In this document: positions 1 to 7,483 of the stretch, one piece after another | Layout of the letters: each line of letters begins with the position of its first letter | Position numbering within the stretch: the first letter of the stretch is position 1 | Assembly: GCF_025567405.1 (NCBI RefSeq) | Contig: NZ_JAOQKJ010000002.1 | Coordinates: 124,001-188,000 of the forward strand | Length of the DNA: 64,000 nucleotides | Direction of reading: 5' to 3' | Source: Suilimivivens aceti | GTDB lineage: Bacteria > Bacillota > Clostridia > Lachnospirales > Lachnospiraceae | Notes under the pieces: generated by a model | What the model saw: only the letters and a program-made list of their open reading frames with translations | What the model was told of the DNA's origin: nothing | Database searches by the model: none | Translations under genes and position numbers: made by a program

Positions 1-1
1 G

Positions 2-529
2 GAGTTATTGAGCCGAGCAGCAAAGGAAAGTGGTTTTTGTGAAGAAATGCTGGAAAATCATGATGAAAGACCAACCAGCTCATTTCTTTATAATCTGGTT
101 ATGGATACGTATTCCTTTGGTTATAATGCATCCCATTTCGTAGATATGCCTATCAGTCATAAGGTATTCCTGGCGCAGTTTGATGCTATTAAAAAAATTG
201 CAAGTGAAGGCCCTTGCGTTATTGTCGGACGGTGTGCTGATTATGCATTAAATGATCTGAAGAATTGTGTCCACATTTTTATTTATGGTGATGAAGAAAC
301 CAAAACCAAACGAATTATGGGTAAATATAATGTAGATGCTGCTAAAGCAAAGGATATGTGCATTAAAAAGGATAAACAGAGACAGAGCTATTATAATTAT
401 TATTCCTCCAAGAAATGGGGACGTGCTGACAGCTATGATCTCTGCATTAACAGCAGTGTTCTTGGTGTAGAAGGAACAGTAAAGCTCCTTGTCCAGTATG
501 TTGAAGACTTTGAAGCTAAGAATCAGTAA
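2..529 (+). CDS. Cytidylate kinase-like protein, 5' end cut by window edge
   Basis: The reading frame is open from base 2 and already coding there (E-L-L-S-R-A-A-K), so the TTG at base 8 is not the start; the N-terminal P-loop lies outside the window. The remainder matches the cytidylate kinase-like family (AAA_26 type): a central V-I-V-G-R-C-A-D-Y motif near residue 75 and a C-terminal lid-like segment rich in Lys/Arg (KAKDMCIKKDKQR). These P-loop kinases are presumed to phosphorylate nucleoside monophosphates; the substrate cannot be read from sequence. A Rho-independent terminator follows 22 bases after the stop, so this is the last gene of its transcript. Confidence 0.75.
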   Translation, partial: ELLSRAAKESGFCEEMLENHDERPTSSFLYNLVMDTYSFGYNASHFVDMPISHKVFLAQFDAIKKIASEGPCVIVGRCADYALNDLKNCVHIFIYGDEETKTKRIMGKYNVDAAKAKDMCIKKDKQRQSYYNYYSSKKWGRADSYDLCINSSVLGVEGTVKLLVQYVEDFEAKNQ

Positions 530-550
530 ATGAAGTATATAAAAGATATC

Positions 551-584
551 AAAGCCATACTGTCAGAAATCGGTATGGCTTTTT
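551..584 (+). terminator. Rho-independent terminator after the kinase-like gene
   Basis: The 10-base arm AAAGCCATAC (551-560) pairs with GTATGGCTTT (573-582), and the hairpin runs into a T tract. It lies just downstream of the stop codon at 529. Confidence 0.8.
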
Positions 585-629
585 CGGTGCACGGGTACAT
601 GAAGTCAACAGGTTTTTTCTGTCTGCCAC

Positions 630-707
630 AAAGAAAAAAAGAAACACGGAAAAAGGGAAAAAAGAAAAAGGAAAAAGAAACTGGAAAAGAAAGAAAAACA
701 AAGGAAA
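630..707 (+). repeat. Purine-rich tract (A/G low-complexity)
   Basis: About 78 bases are almost all A or G, with only a few C or T. Both strands are open across it (Lys/Arg/Glu-rich one way, Phe/Leu-rich the other), but the translations are low-complexity and have no start context. I do not call a gene here. Confidence 0.6.
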
Positions 708-882
708 TCTGGTCGAAGAAAAGAAGCCTGAAAGATACAGAAAACTATTCGCAAAACACAAGTTTAACGAACAGTGACAGACTTCTTGAAATGATGATAA
801 CACCTGATACTCACCATGTAAAGCGGTTTTTTCTTTTTCGTGAATGTTGCACAGTTTTTCCTATGGCGCCTTAGTGTGTTTT

Positions 883-1077
883 TTAGTTATTTTCACTAAC
901 TTCCAATATTCTAACAGACTGGTCAAGAATTGCTACATCAATCGTTTTAGCATAAGTTATGTTTTCCGATAAGCTGTCAATGATCTGATCTATTTCCTCA
1001 CGTGTCAGGCAATAATCCTCAATCTGTACCTCTTGCAGGTTTCGGCTACTATTGATAAACCGCTGGAATATGCAAAA
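883..1077 (-). pseudogene. Remnant of an unidentified coding sequence (C-terminal 64 codons)
   Basis: A stretch open for 64 codons on the minus strand ends in TAA at 883-885 and begins after a stop, with no ATG. Its composition is protein-like (for example LTREEIDQIIDSL and AKTIDVAILDQSVRILEV), so it looks like the C-terminal end of a lost gene. I do not recognise the family. A 30-codon plus-strand fragment at 1051-1140 (PLEYAKLYLDG...) overlaps its 5' end. It loosely resembles the C-terminus of small DUF6061-like proteins of Clostridia, but at least one of the two must be chance. Confidence 0.35.
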
Positions 1078-1140
1078 TTATATCTTGATGGAACAATGCA
1101 GATATGGGTTGATGCAGAAGATTCATTAGAACTATGGTGA

Positions 1141-1443
1141 TTTTTTCAACAGCACTAAAGTTACTTTTTTCAACATCGTTATTGAGAATAGTCATTTTAC
1201 CGTGCATATATTCAATATCTTTTTATCAATTATAATGAAATCAAGGGCTGGTCTAATGCCAGCCCTACAAAAATGAAATTTGCATAGAAAATAAATTTAC
1301 AATTTTTCCGATATAAACCTGTTATCAACAAATACAAAAATAATTTATATTATCGTATCTATTGATATGATACGTATTTCAAAGAGTTACCAGAAGTTTT
1401 TGAAAACTTTTTCCCTTGTGATATTTATCTAAAGCTCCTAATT
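1141..1443. other. AT-rich intergenic stretch without a supported gene
   Basis: I see no convincing coding frame. The one structure is a hairpin, AGGGCTGG (1244-1251) with CCAGCCCT (1259-1266), which has no T tract on either side and is therefore not a clear terminator. A 48-codon minus-strand ORF starts at 1195 but has no homology I recognise. Confidence 0.5.
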
Positions 1444-1587
1444 TTATACTGATACATCAATAGAATTGTGAACTAACCTATTACCATTTTTGACAAGAGT
1501 AGATTCCACTGATTCTCTTTTGACATTATCAAGAATACTTGTATCAAACTTTTGTCCCGGTTTCCAATTTGGATTAGTCGAAATGTC
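1444..1587 (-). pseudogene. 47-codon remnant directly behind purA, same frame
   Basis: Directly after the purA TGA the same frame stays open for 47 codons to a TAA at 1444-1446. The translation is protein-like (NPNWKPGQKFDTSILDNVK, then ESTLVKNGNRLV). PurA itself ends at its normal family position (I-S-V-G-A-E-R-S-Q), so this is not needed for PurA. The simplest reading is the C-terminal end of another, unrecognised gene joined to the purA 3' end by an old rearrangement. The frame match could be chance (1 in 3). Confidence 0.35.
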
Positions 1588-2889
1588 TCATAACCACTCT
1601 CCTTTTGTTAAATACTGACTTCTCTCTGCACCTACGGATATGAACTGTATTTCATGCTGCAGAAGATCCTCTAACGTCTCTACATACGTTTTGGCTGCAT
1701 CCGGCAGTTCATCATAGGTTACGCAACCGCTGATGTCTGTCTGCCAGCCGGGAAGCATTCTCACATTTGGTACATATTCTTCTAGATCCTCTATCGGATC
1801 AAAATCCGTCACTTCCTGATTTCCCTTTTTGTAACCTACAATCACAGGGATTTCTTTCATCATACTGAGCACATCAAGCTTAGTTAATGCAATCTTGTCC
1901 GCGTTCTGACACTTTAATCCATACCGGCTTGCAACTGCATCAAACGGTCCTACACGGCGCGGACGTCCTGTGGCAGCACCATATTCTCCGCCAAACTTGC
2001 GCAAAAGTTCCATCCAGGATTCTGGCATGGCTTTTTCTGCTGTAAATGGCCCTGCACCTACACAGGTTGAATAAGCTTTCAGTACACCAACGATATGGTC
2101 CAGTTGCTTTCCCGGTATCCCCGCCCCTATCGGACCGTAGGCAGAAATCGTTGAAGAACTTGACGTATATGGAAAAATGCCATAATCAATATCCCGCATA
2201 GCTCCAAGCTGTGCCTCTAAAACAACACGTTTTCCTTCCTTTAATGCTTCCTCGAGATAAGCACCTGTGTCTACTATATATGGCCATAACTCTGCTGCCT
2301 GAGCTTCACACCAGGAAAGCAGTGCCGGATAGGACATCGGTTCCTGATAATAGCATCCTGCAAGCTCCAGATTCTTTGCCTCGAGCATCATTTTCAAACG
2401 ATTCTGTACGGATTCCTCTTTTAGATGAAGCAGATCCCCAAGACGCAGTGTCTTCTTTCTGTATTTGTCACTGTATGCATAGGCAATGCCTCTTTTTGTG
2501 GAACCAAACGCTTCTCCTGTTTTTGCAAGACGTGTTTCTTCGAGTTCATCCTGAATTTTGTGCCAAGGCATAGAGATTGTTGCCCGTTTGGAAAGTTTTA
2601 AGTTGTTTGGTGTGACCACAACACCTTTTTCCCTGATCTGTGCAATTTCGTTTGTCAGATGTTCCAGGTCTACCACCATACCATCGCCGAGTACGCATAT
2701 TACATTCTCATGCAGAATACCGGATGGCAGCAGATTTAAGACAAATTTCTGCTGTTTGGCAACCACTGTATGACCAGCGTTATTGCCGCCCTGATAGCGG
2801 ACAACAACATCTGCATTCTCCGCAAGCAGATCGATCACACGACCTTTTCCTTCGTCTCCCCAGTTAATTCCTGTTACAGCTGTAAGCAT
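1588..2889 (-). CDS. purA: Adenylosuccinate synthetase
   Basis: Converts IMP, aspartate and GTP to adenylosuccinate, the first committed step of AMP synthesis, in the cytoplasm. The 433 residues match the family's usual length. The N-terminal GTP-binding loop G-D-E-G-K-G (about residues 11-16), the G-G-N-N-A-G-H-T IMP-binding segment (about 35-42) and the late R-P-R-R-V-G-P-F-D-A motif are all present. The start is fixed by a strong AGGAGG seven bases upstream of the ATG. It stands alone, 55 bases downstream of the thrE gene end; no riboswitch is visible in that gap. Confidence 0.97.
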   Translation of the reverse strand: MLTAVTGINWGDEGKGRVIDLLAENADVVVRYQGGNNAGHTVVAKQQKFVLNLLPSGILHENVICVLGDGMVVDLEHLTNEIAQIREKGVVVTPNNLKLSKRATISMPWHKIQDELEETRLAKTGEAFGSTKRGIAYAYSDKYRKKTLRLGDLLHLKEESVQNRLKMMLEAKNLELAGCYYQEPMSYPALLSWCEAQAAELWPYIVDTGAYLEEALKEGKRVVLEAQLGAMRDIDYGIFPYTSSSSTISAYGPIGAGIPGKQLDHIVGVLKAYSTCVGAGPFTAEKAMPESWMELLRKFGGEYGAATGRPRRVGPFDAVASRYGLKCQNADKIALTKLDVLSMMKEIPVIVGYKKGNQEVTDFDPIEDLEEYVPNVRMLPGWQTDISGCVTYDELPDAAKTYVETLEDLLQHEIQFISVGAERSQYLTKGEWL

Positions 2890-2944
2890 ATTTTATCCTC
2901 CTTCTATTGACACTGTCTTTGAACATAAACCCATGCATAATCTG

Positions 2945-4285
2945 TTATGAGCAATACCGGAATGTCCGGTCGGTAAGTATTCTCGCAAAAATAAGTCCAA
3001 GCGGTAACGATACAATAATCATGATCGCTGCTGCAAACCACAAAACTGCCTCTGTTAGTGACATAATTCCAAAATTATAAATCGCACGATACAAATATAA
3101 TCCTGGCACCATAATTACAATGGATGGCACTGTCAGTGAAATTCTCGGATATCCATGATTTCTCTTTATGATGGATGCAAGCAGACCTGCAGTCAGTGCT
3201 CCTATGAAAGCTGCTGCCGCAGATGGCATCCCTGTATAATCGACCAGTTCCAGCCGCAATGTATTTGCAACGGCACCGATACATGCCGCCGTTGCTGCTA
3301 TATAGACTGAACTGTTAAACATAATCGAGAATCCAAATACTCCGCAAAAACTTGCGATCAGACGTAAAACCAGATGCATCATACTTCCTAGATGCAAAGC
3401 TACAAAATCCTGTGGCTGAAGCTTTAACAAAAGTGCCATGATCCATGCAAACATCGTTGCAACCAGAACAATAATAATGGAATAGGTAAGCCGCTCCAGA
3501 CCAGATCGCAAATCCAGCTTTGCCAAGTCAATTCCACTTGTGATAAACGGAAATCCCGGAATAATAAACAACATGGAACAGATATATCCGGCCTCATGCA
3601 CTGCGGAAACGTGTAACAACAGCTCTGCCATATGCAGACAGACAGCATACGTCAGACATGCAGCTGAAATAGATACCGCAATGTTTAAAAACAATGTGTA
3701 ATGATGTTTGATCAGCTTCATCCGGATAAGGTTACCAACACCAGCGGCAATAAATGCAAATATCATCTCCACCGGGCCACCACCCAGCAGAAATGTAAAT
3801 CCACAACATGCAAGTGCCGCTGCCAATCCGAGTTTTACCGGAGAATAGAGTTCATGGATCTGCTCGATTTCATCCAGCCGCTTATGGATTTCTTCTCCGG
3901 TCAAATGCGCTTCCTGATATGGAAAACTATTTACAAACTGTTCCATCCGATAAAGCTTGGAAGTATTTACTCCGGTATTTGCAATACTAAGAGACTGTGA
4001 AACACACTCTTTTCCATCAAAACAATTAAACTCTATGGACATCAGTCCCACATCCACTGTACAGGTTACTCCAAGTTCCTTGGAAAGCCTGTTCATAGAA
4101 GTCCGCACACGCCATGCTCCGGTTCCACAGGAAAGCATAATCAGACCAACCCGGCCGACAACCGATGCCTTTTCAATCAGTCCTGCCTGCTGAATCAGCA
4201 CTTCACTGTCATTCTCTGTATAATCGTGCCACGGAATCTCCATATGATTTTTTTCCATGATTTCTATATAATCATTTTTCGCCAT
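2945..4285 (-). CDS. Threonine/serine exporter family membrane protein (ThrE type)
   Basis: A predicted inner-membrane exporter of threonine/serine or related small molecules. The N-terminal roughly 130 residues are a soluble DUF1212-type domain, followed by about ten hydrophobic helices (ThrE_2/DUF3815-like C-terminal half), so both halves that are separate proteins in some bacteria are fused here. I chose the ATG at 4285 (MAKNDYIEI, 446 aa) because GGAGGAG lies seven bases upstream; the longer frame from 4312 has no such site. It overlaps the upstream unknown gene by 14 bases, implying translational coupling. The LysR gene divergent from this pair is the likely regulator. The substrate is inferred from the family only. 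Confidence 0.85.
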   Translation of the reverse strand: MAKNDYIEIMEKNHMEIPWHDYTENDSEVLIQQAGLIEKASVVGRVGLIMLSCGTGAWRVRTSMNRLSKELGVTCTVDVGLMSIEFNCFDGKECVSQSLSIANTGVNTSKLYRMEQFVNSFPYQEAHLTGEEIHKRLDEIEQIHELYSPVKLGLAAALACCGFTFLLGGGPVEMIFAFIAAGVGNLIRMKLIKHHYTLFLNIAVSISAACLTYAVCLHMAELLLHVSAVHEAGYICSMLFIIPGFPFITSGIDLAKLDLRSGLERLTYSIIIVLVATMFAWIMALLLKLQPQDFVALHLGSMMHLVLRLIASFCGVFGFSIMFNSSVYIAATAACIGAVANTLRLELVDYTGMPSAAAAFIGALTAGLLASIIKRNHGYPRISLTVPSIVIMVPGLYLYRAIYNFGIMSLTEAVLWFAAAIMIIVSLPLGLIFARILTDRTFRYCS

Positions 4286-5033
4286 AAATGATCTCCTCCG
4301 CTTTTGCAACATGACGTTCGAGATTTTTCAGGAAGATAGAATTCGGAAGGAAAATTCCAATTTCATCATATCGGTTGTTATTCTCCATCAGCGAATCCTG
4401 TCCATAAAATACGTAAGCCATTGGAAGATTCTTTTCCAGCTCAATCATAAGATCCCACACGGCAGAATATGCTTCTGCCTCTGTCTCCTTCTCCTTTACG
4501 GTATCCGGCAGTTCACGAATGAGCAGCACACCCATATTTTTTTCAAGAATCTTTTGTTTCACATCCATGTAATCCGACTGATATTCATGGCTGTAACGGT
4601 ATGCCTGTGCAAAATATATATTTTTCTGATTGCAGAGATCTTTGTATACCTCATGAAAATGCCGGTATTCTTTTTCATGAGCTGTGCCTTTGTATGCAGG
4701 AAGTAATTGCCCATTTTCATCCGTCATAATGACCGGATTTTGCTTTCCGTCTGCATCAAAACGATAGGGAATCAGAAATGAATTTCTCAACAGGTCAAAC
4801 AATGTATTCTGACATATGCCCATAAGGAAGGCCGACAGGTCCCGGTTCGTATACGCATTGAACAAAGCCAGTGAAAATTCTGCCGGAGAAATTCCGGCAT
4901 CCGAATCATCATTGCAAAATAAACAGTTACAAAATGTTTCCTGTAACTTTTCACATGCCCAATGATCATTTAATATTTTCTGAAACAAAACCTCTGCCTT
5001 TTCCTCTCGTGGAAAAATCGTCTGTTCCTTCAT
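4272..5033 (-). CDS. Conserved hypothetical protein, coupled to thrE
   Basis: 253 residues, soluble, with no signal peptide or clear membrane helix. I do not recognise a characterised family. It contains a C-N-C-L-F-C-N motif near residue 35, which could bind a metal but is not a standard cluster motif, and an acidic C-terminal half. It is the first gene of a two-gene unit with the ThrE-type exporter (14-base overlap) and is divergent from a LysR regulator. That context suggests a role in the amino-acid homeostasis served by the exporter, but this is inference. Confidence 0.7.
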   Translation of the reverse strand: MKEQTIFPREEKAEVLFQKILNDHWACEKLQETFCNCLFCNDDSDAGISPAEFSLALFNAYTNRDLSAFLMGICQNTLFDLLRNSFLIPYRFDADGKQNPVIMTDENGQLLPAYKGTAHEKEYRHFHEVYKDLCNQKNIYFAQAYRYSHEYQSDYMDVKQKILEKNMGVLLIRELPDTVKEKETEAEAYSAVWDLMIELEKNLPMAYVFYGQDSLMENNNRYDEIGIFLPNSIFLKNLERHVAKAEEIIYGEK

Positions 5034-5073
5034 GCTTCATGCGCTTCCTTTCTTGCTTTTTTCATCTTCTATG

Positions 5074-5102
5074 ATTATACTTTTGCATTAGGGATAAGTA
5101 AA
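5074..5102 (-). promoter_or_regulatory. Probable promoter of the unknown-thrE unit
   Basis: On the minus strand TTTACT (5097-5102) and TATAAT (5074-5079) are separated by 17 bases, upstream of the ATG at 5033. Confidence 0.55.
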
Positions 5103-5110
5103 AACTATAA

Positions 5111-5140
5111 TTGATATGTTATAAATAACATTTTGATATG
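5111..5140. promoter_or_regulatory. Candidate LysR-type operator
   Basis: Between the divergent genes, the inverted repeat TGTTAT-AA-ATAACA (5117-5130) is flanked by two copies of TTGATATG (5111-5118 and 5133-5140), 22 bases apart, which is about two helical turns. The position just ahead of the LysR start fits autoregulation and control of the divergent operon. The function is inferred. Confidence 0.45.
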
Positions 5141-5158
5141 TCAGAGGGGGTTCTATCG

Positions 5159-6055
5159 ATGAATGTAAATTTTGAATACTATCGAATTTTTTATTATGTT
5201 GCAAAATACCACAACTTTACCAAAGCCGCACATACACTCGGCAGCAGTCAGCCAAATGTGACAAGGGCCATGAACTGTCTGGAGCAGCAGATTAATACAA
5301 CTTTGTTTGTACGTACCAACCGGGGCATTCAGCTTACCCCGGAAGGGGAAAAACTTTATACCCATATTTCCGCTGCAATGTCACAGATTTTTGCCGCAGA
5401 AGAGGAGTTATCGGATAGTACGGGGCTGTTACATGGAAGCATTGCGATCGGTGTCAGCGAGACCGCATTAAATATTTTTCTTTTTAATAAACTTAAAGCA
5501 TTTCATATGACCTATCCCGGCATCCGCCTGAAACTGTACAATTACTCCACCCCACAGGCCATTGATGCCGTAAAAAGTGAAAAAATCGACTTTGCTATTG
5601 TTTCAACTCCAGCTTCCGTGGAATCACCACTCAGACAGATTATGCTGCAGCCTTTTCAGGAAATCCTTGTCGGTGGTACAACTTTTACCGCACTCGGCAG
5701 CCAGGAATTATCTCTCTCAGAATTAAAAAACTATCCGCTGATTTCGCTTGGACGTGAAACAACGACGTTTCAGTTTTATCATGCACTCTTTCTCTCTCAC
5801 GGACTCGAACTTGCCCCTGATACCGAAACCGCCACGACCGATCAGATTCTCCCTCTTGTCAAATGTGAGCTGGGTCTGGCTTTTCTTCCAGAAGCAATGG
5901 CACATGATTCTATTCAAAAAAGAGAAATTGTCCAGATATCACTAAAAGAAAACATTCCGGAAAGAAATATATGCATGCTATACGATTGCCAACATCCGCT
6001 GAACTCAGCCGCCCGACAATTCCGGAAAATGATTCTGGAAAATCATTTGTCATAG
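5159..6055 (+). CDS. LysR family transcriptional regulator
   Basis: 298 residues with an N-terminal winged helix-turn-helix (about residues 1-60, with K-A-A-H-T-L-G-S-S-Q-P-N-V-T-R and L-E-Q-Q-I-N-T-T-L-F) and a periplasmic-binding-like effector domain after residue 85. The start at 5159 (MNVNFEYYRIF) is preferred over the ATG at 5138 because GAGGGGG lies about nine bases upstream. It is divergent from the thrE pair, so it probably senses a small molecule exported by or related to that transporter. The effector is unknown. Confidence 0.9.
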   Translation: MNVNFEYYRIFYYVAKYHNFTKAAHTLGSSQPNVTRAMNCLEQQINTTLFVRTNRGIQLTPEGEKLYTHISAAMSQIFAAEEELSDSTGLLHGSIAIGVSETALNIFLFNKLKAFHMTYPGIRLKLYNYSTPQAIDAVKSEKIDFAIVSTPASVESPLRQIMLQPFQEILVGGTTFTALGSQELSLSELKNYPLISLGRETTTFQFYHALFLSHGLELAPDTETATTDQILPLVKCELGLAFLPEAMAHDSIQKREIVQISLKENIPERNICMLYDCQHPLNSAARQFRKMILENHLS

Positions 6056-6062
6056 TTTATAG

Positions 6063-6668
6063 CTATGAACAAGCAATGTTTTTAAGTATTATACAATCTG
6101 TTCTCAAAAAAATATAATGAATGCAAAGCAATACACCACAAGTGCGAAAAAGCAATGCAAGCAAAAAGGAAACGCCAACAGTCACATTCAAGCTGCCATC
6201 CACCTGCATCTCTTTATGTGGAAGCAGACTCGCCATTCCTACTGATGTAACAGAAGGCAGGCAACTCAGCATACACTCAAAACCAGCAGTCTCATGTCCC
6301 TTAAAATACGTCAATGAAATAAATACGTCTGCATCCATGATTGCATGACCGATTTTAGCTTCTTTTACATATTCTCCATCAATAGGCACAATCGTCTCAT
6401 CTGTCCCTTTTAAACCATCACCGATCAACACATGACAGCCTGTCTGCAGCGGAGAAAAACCATTCACATATGCCGTATCCAAATGATCAAGCGCATTCTT
6501 TCTGCTTCCCACATAAAGGGTATTACAATCTGTAACTAATTCTTTCTGCATCGCTTTTGAGAAAAACTTCCCGTTTTTTTCCTGTCTTTTTAAGAAGCCT
6601 ATCAACTTTGGTAAGGCTAACACGGGCGCCCCTACTGTCAATACGAATTTTTCAGAACAGGCAACTAC
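6063..6668 (-). pseudogene. Decayed DUF362-type ferredoxin-domain gene
   Basis: The central part is clearly DUF362: TDCNTLYVGSRKNALDHL, DGLKGTDE, PIDGEYVKEAKIG and DADVFISLTYFKGHE. Upstream, the segment A-C-S-E-K-F...L-P-K-L can be lined up with the family's N-terminus, but roughly 30-40 residues before T-D-C-N-T are missing, and a TAA lies in frame at 6669-6671. After GHE the sequence has drifted and then runs into a hydrophobic nonsense tail with no cysteine-rich Fe-S region. It is not expected to be functional. It is convergent with the LysR gene, seven bases apart. Confidence 0.75.
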
Positions 6669-6735
6669 TTACCGGCCTCCCACAACACAGCATTGATAAG
6701 CCGGAATGTTTTCCTCCTTTTCTTTTATTGAGGGG

Positions 6736-6757
6736 GTAGCCCCCATGTGGGGGCTAC
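6736..6757. repeat. Perfect palindrome flanked by a 9-base direct repeat
   Basis: Arms GTAGCCCCCA/TGGGGGCTAC form a GC-rich hairpin of 10-11 pairs. The 9-mer TTATTGAGG occurs on both sides (6725-6733 and 6764-6772). It could be a terminator for the 58-residue gene (minus strand, read into CAATAAAAG) or the scar of a small inserted element. Confidence 0.5.
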
Positions 6758-6763
6758 TCATTC

Positions 6764-6940
6764 TTATTGAGGTAAACTAAATCTTTGGGTTTTCTTCATA
6801 CGCTCCATATCGTGAGCCAATACTCCAAGTATTAAAGATTCATCATCAATTAAAGACTCATCAATTCCAGTAACTTCCATAAACACCTTTTTATATTCTT
6901 GTAAAACATCCTGAAAGTGTTCTGTAAACGGCATTTCCAT
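6764..6940 (-). CDS. Small hypothetical protein, 58 aa
   Basis: The ATG at 6940 (MEMPFTEHFQDVLQEYKK) follows an AAAGGGGGT ribosome-binding site four bases upstream. The longer frame from 7030 runs through a terminator hairpin and is rejected. It is soluble, acidic in the middle and helical-looking, with no family I recognise. The terminator just upstream (6962-6994) means it is either read from a promoter hidden near that hairpin or only by read-through. Confidence 0.5.
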   Translation of the reverse strand: MEMPFTEHFQDVLQEYKKVFMEVTGIDESLIDDESLILGVLAHDMERMKKTQRFSLPQ

Positions 6941-6961
6941 TTTTACCCCCTTTCCGAGCAA

Positions 6962-6994
6962 TAAAAAAACCGCCCTAGATTTTTCTAGGACGGT
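6962..6994 (-). terminator. Rho-independent terminator of an upstream non-coding transcript
   Basis: On the minus strand ACCGTCCTAGA pairs with TCTAGGGCGGT around a short A-rich loop and ends in seven T. No gene lies directly upstream (6995-7189 is non-coding), so it may close a small RNA or serve as an attenuator for the 58-residue gene. Confidence 0.75.
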
Positions 6995-7035
6995 CAAAAA
7001 CCGCTTGAATGATTTCATTCGATATTTCACTGTTC

Positions 7036-7165
7036 TGTTAAACTATTATTTCAAAAATAATTGATAACCTGCGTGCTCCTGTTGGAAAATGAGTGTCGCA
7101 CGCAATCAATTACCGTTTCCTTTCCTGCGGAAAGTCCACTTTCTTGAAACATCACAAGTTTAACA
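7036..7165. repeat. Structured non-coding stretch with inverted repeats
   Basis: Outer inverted repeat TGTTAAACT (7036-7044)/AGTTTAACA (7157-7165). Inside, AATTGAT+TGCGTGC (7059-7065, 7070-7076) pairs with GCACGCA+ATCAATT (7098-7111), a 14-pair stem with a 4-base bulge. A further hairpin, CTTTCC-TGC-GGAAAG, lies at 7120-7134. No coding frame is supported. Possibilities are a small RNA ending at the terminator at 6962-6994 or a degenerate mobile-element relic. Confidence 0.45.
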
Positions 7166-7189
7166 AATAATAGTAATTGACCATCACGA

Positions 7190-7444
7190 TCAGTTGCGGT
7201 TTTTGTCCTCAGCCAGATCTTCCCTGGTAATATAATCTACAGCACTATTGTAACGGGTAATCTGTTTAGTATGATTCCTTATTTTAGTATCTGGCTTAGG
7301 TTTATTGCGAATACGATCATATTTCTGATGAAAGCTTTGTACAGCATCTGGTGTTATGTTTTTCCTTTTCTTTCTGATTTTTAGAAAGGTATAGATATAT
7401 ACAATTGCTAGAAACACCACGATCAGACCAATTAATATCTTCAT
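7190..7444 (-). CDS. Small single-pass membrane protein, 84 aa, unknown
   Basis: Residues 2-20 form one hydrophobic helix, followed by a basic cytoplasmic tail (KIRKKRK and many Lys/Arg). I recognise no domain. An AAAGG lies about ten bases before the ATG. It sits 39 bases downstream of dtd on the same strand and is probably co-transcribed with it. Confidence 0.6.
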   Translation of the reverse strand: MKILIGLIVVFLAIVYIYTFLKIRKKRKNITPDAVQSFHQKYDRIRNKPKPDTKIRNHTKQITRYNSAVDYITREDLAEDKNRN

Positions 7445-7483
7445 ATAAGCTGCCTTTCAATATTATATATTGATTTCATGGAA

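Noticed and set aside
530..874. Lys-rich 114-codon plus-strand frame and its Phe-rich antisense frame
   Set aside because: Low-complexity translation from the purine tract, a terminator inside its first codons, and no ribosome-binding site.
1051..1140. 30-codon plus-strand fragment resembling the end of DUF6061-like proteins
   Set aside because: Too short and overlaps a longer minus-strand frame; similarity is from memory only. Kept as a hint in the graveyard finding.
1243..1266. Terminator at the AGGGCTGG/CCAGCCCT hairpin
   Set aside because: No T run on either strand and no gene end nearby.
2890..2944. Purine riboswitch ahead of purA
   Set aside because: Only 55 bases lie between the genes and no conserved purine aptamer features are visible.
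6941..7030. N-terminal extension of the 58-residue ORF to 7030
   Set aside because: It would translate through a Rho-independent terminator; the ATG at 6940 has a good ribosome-binding site.
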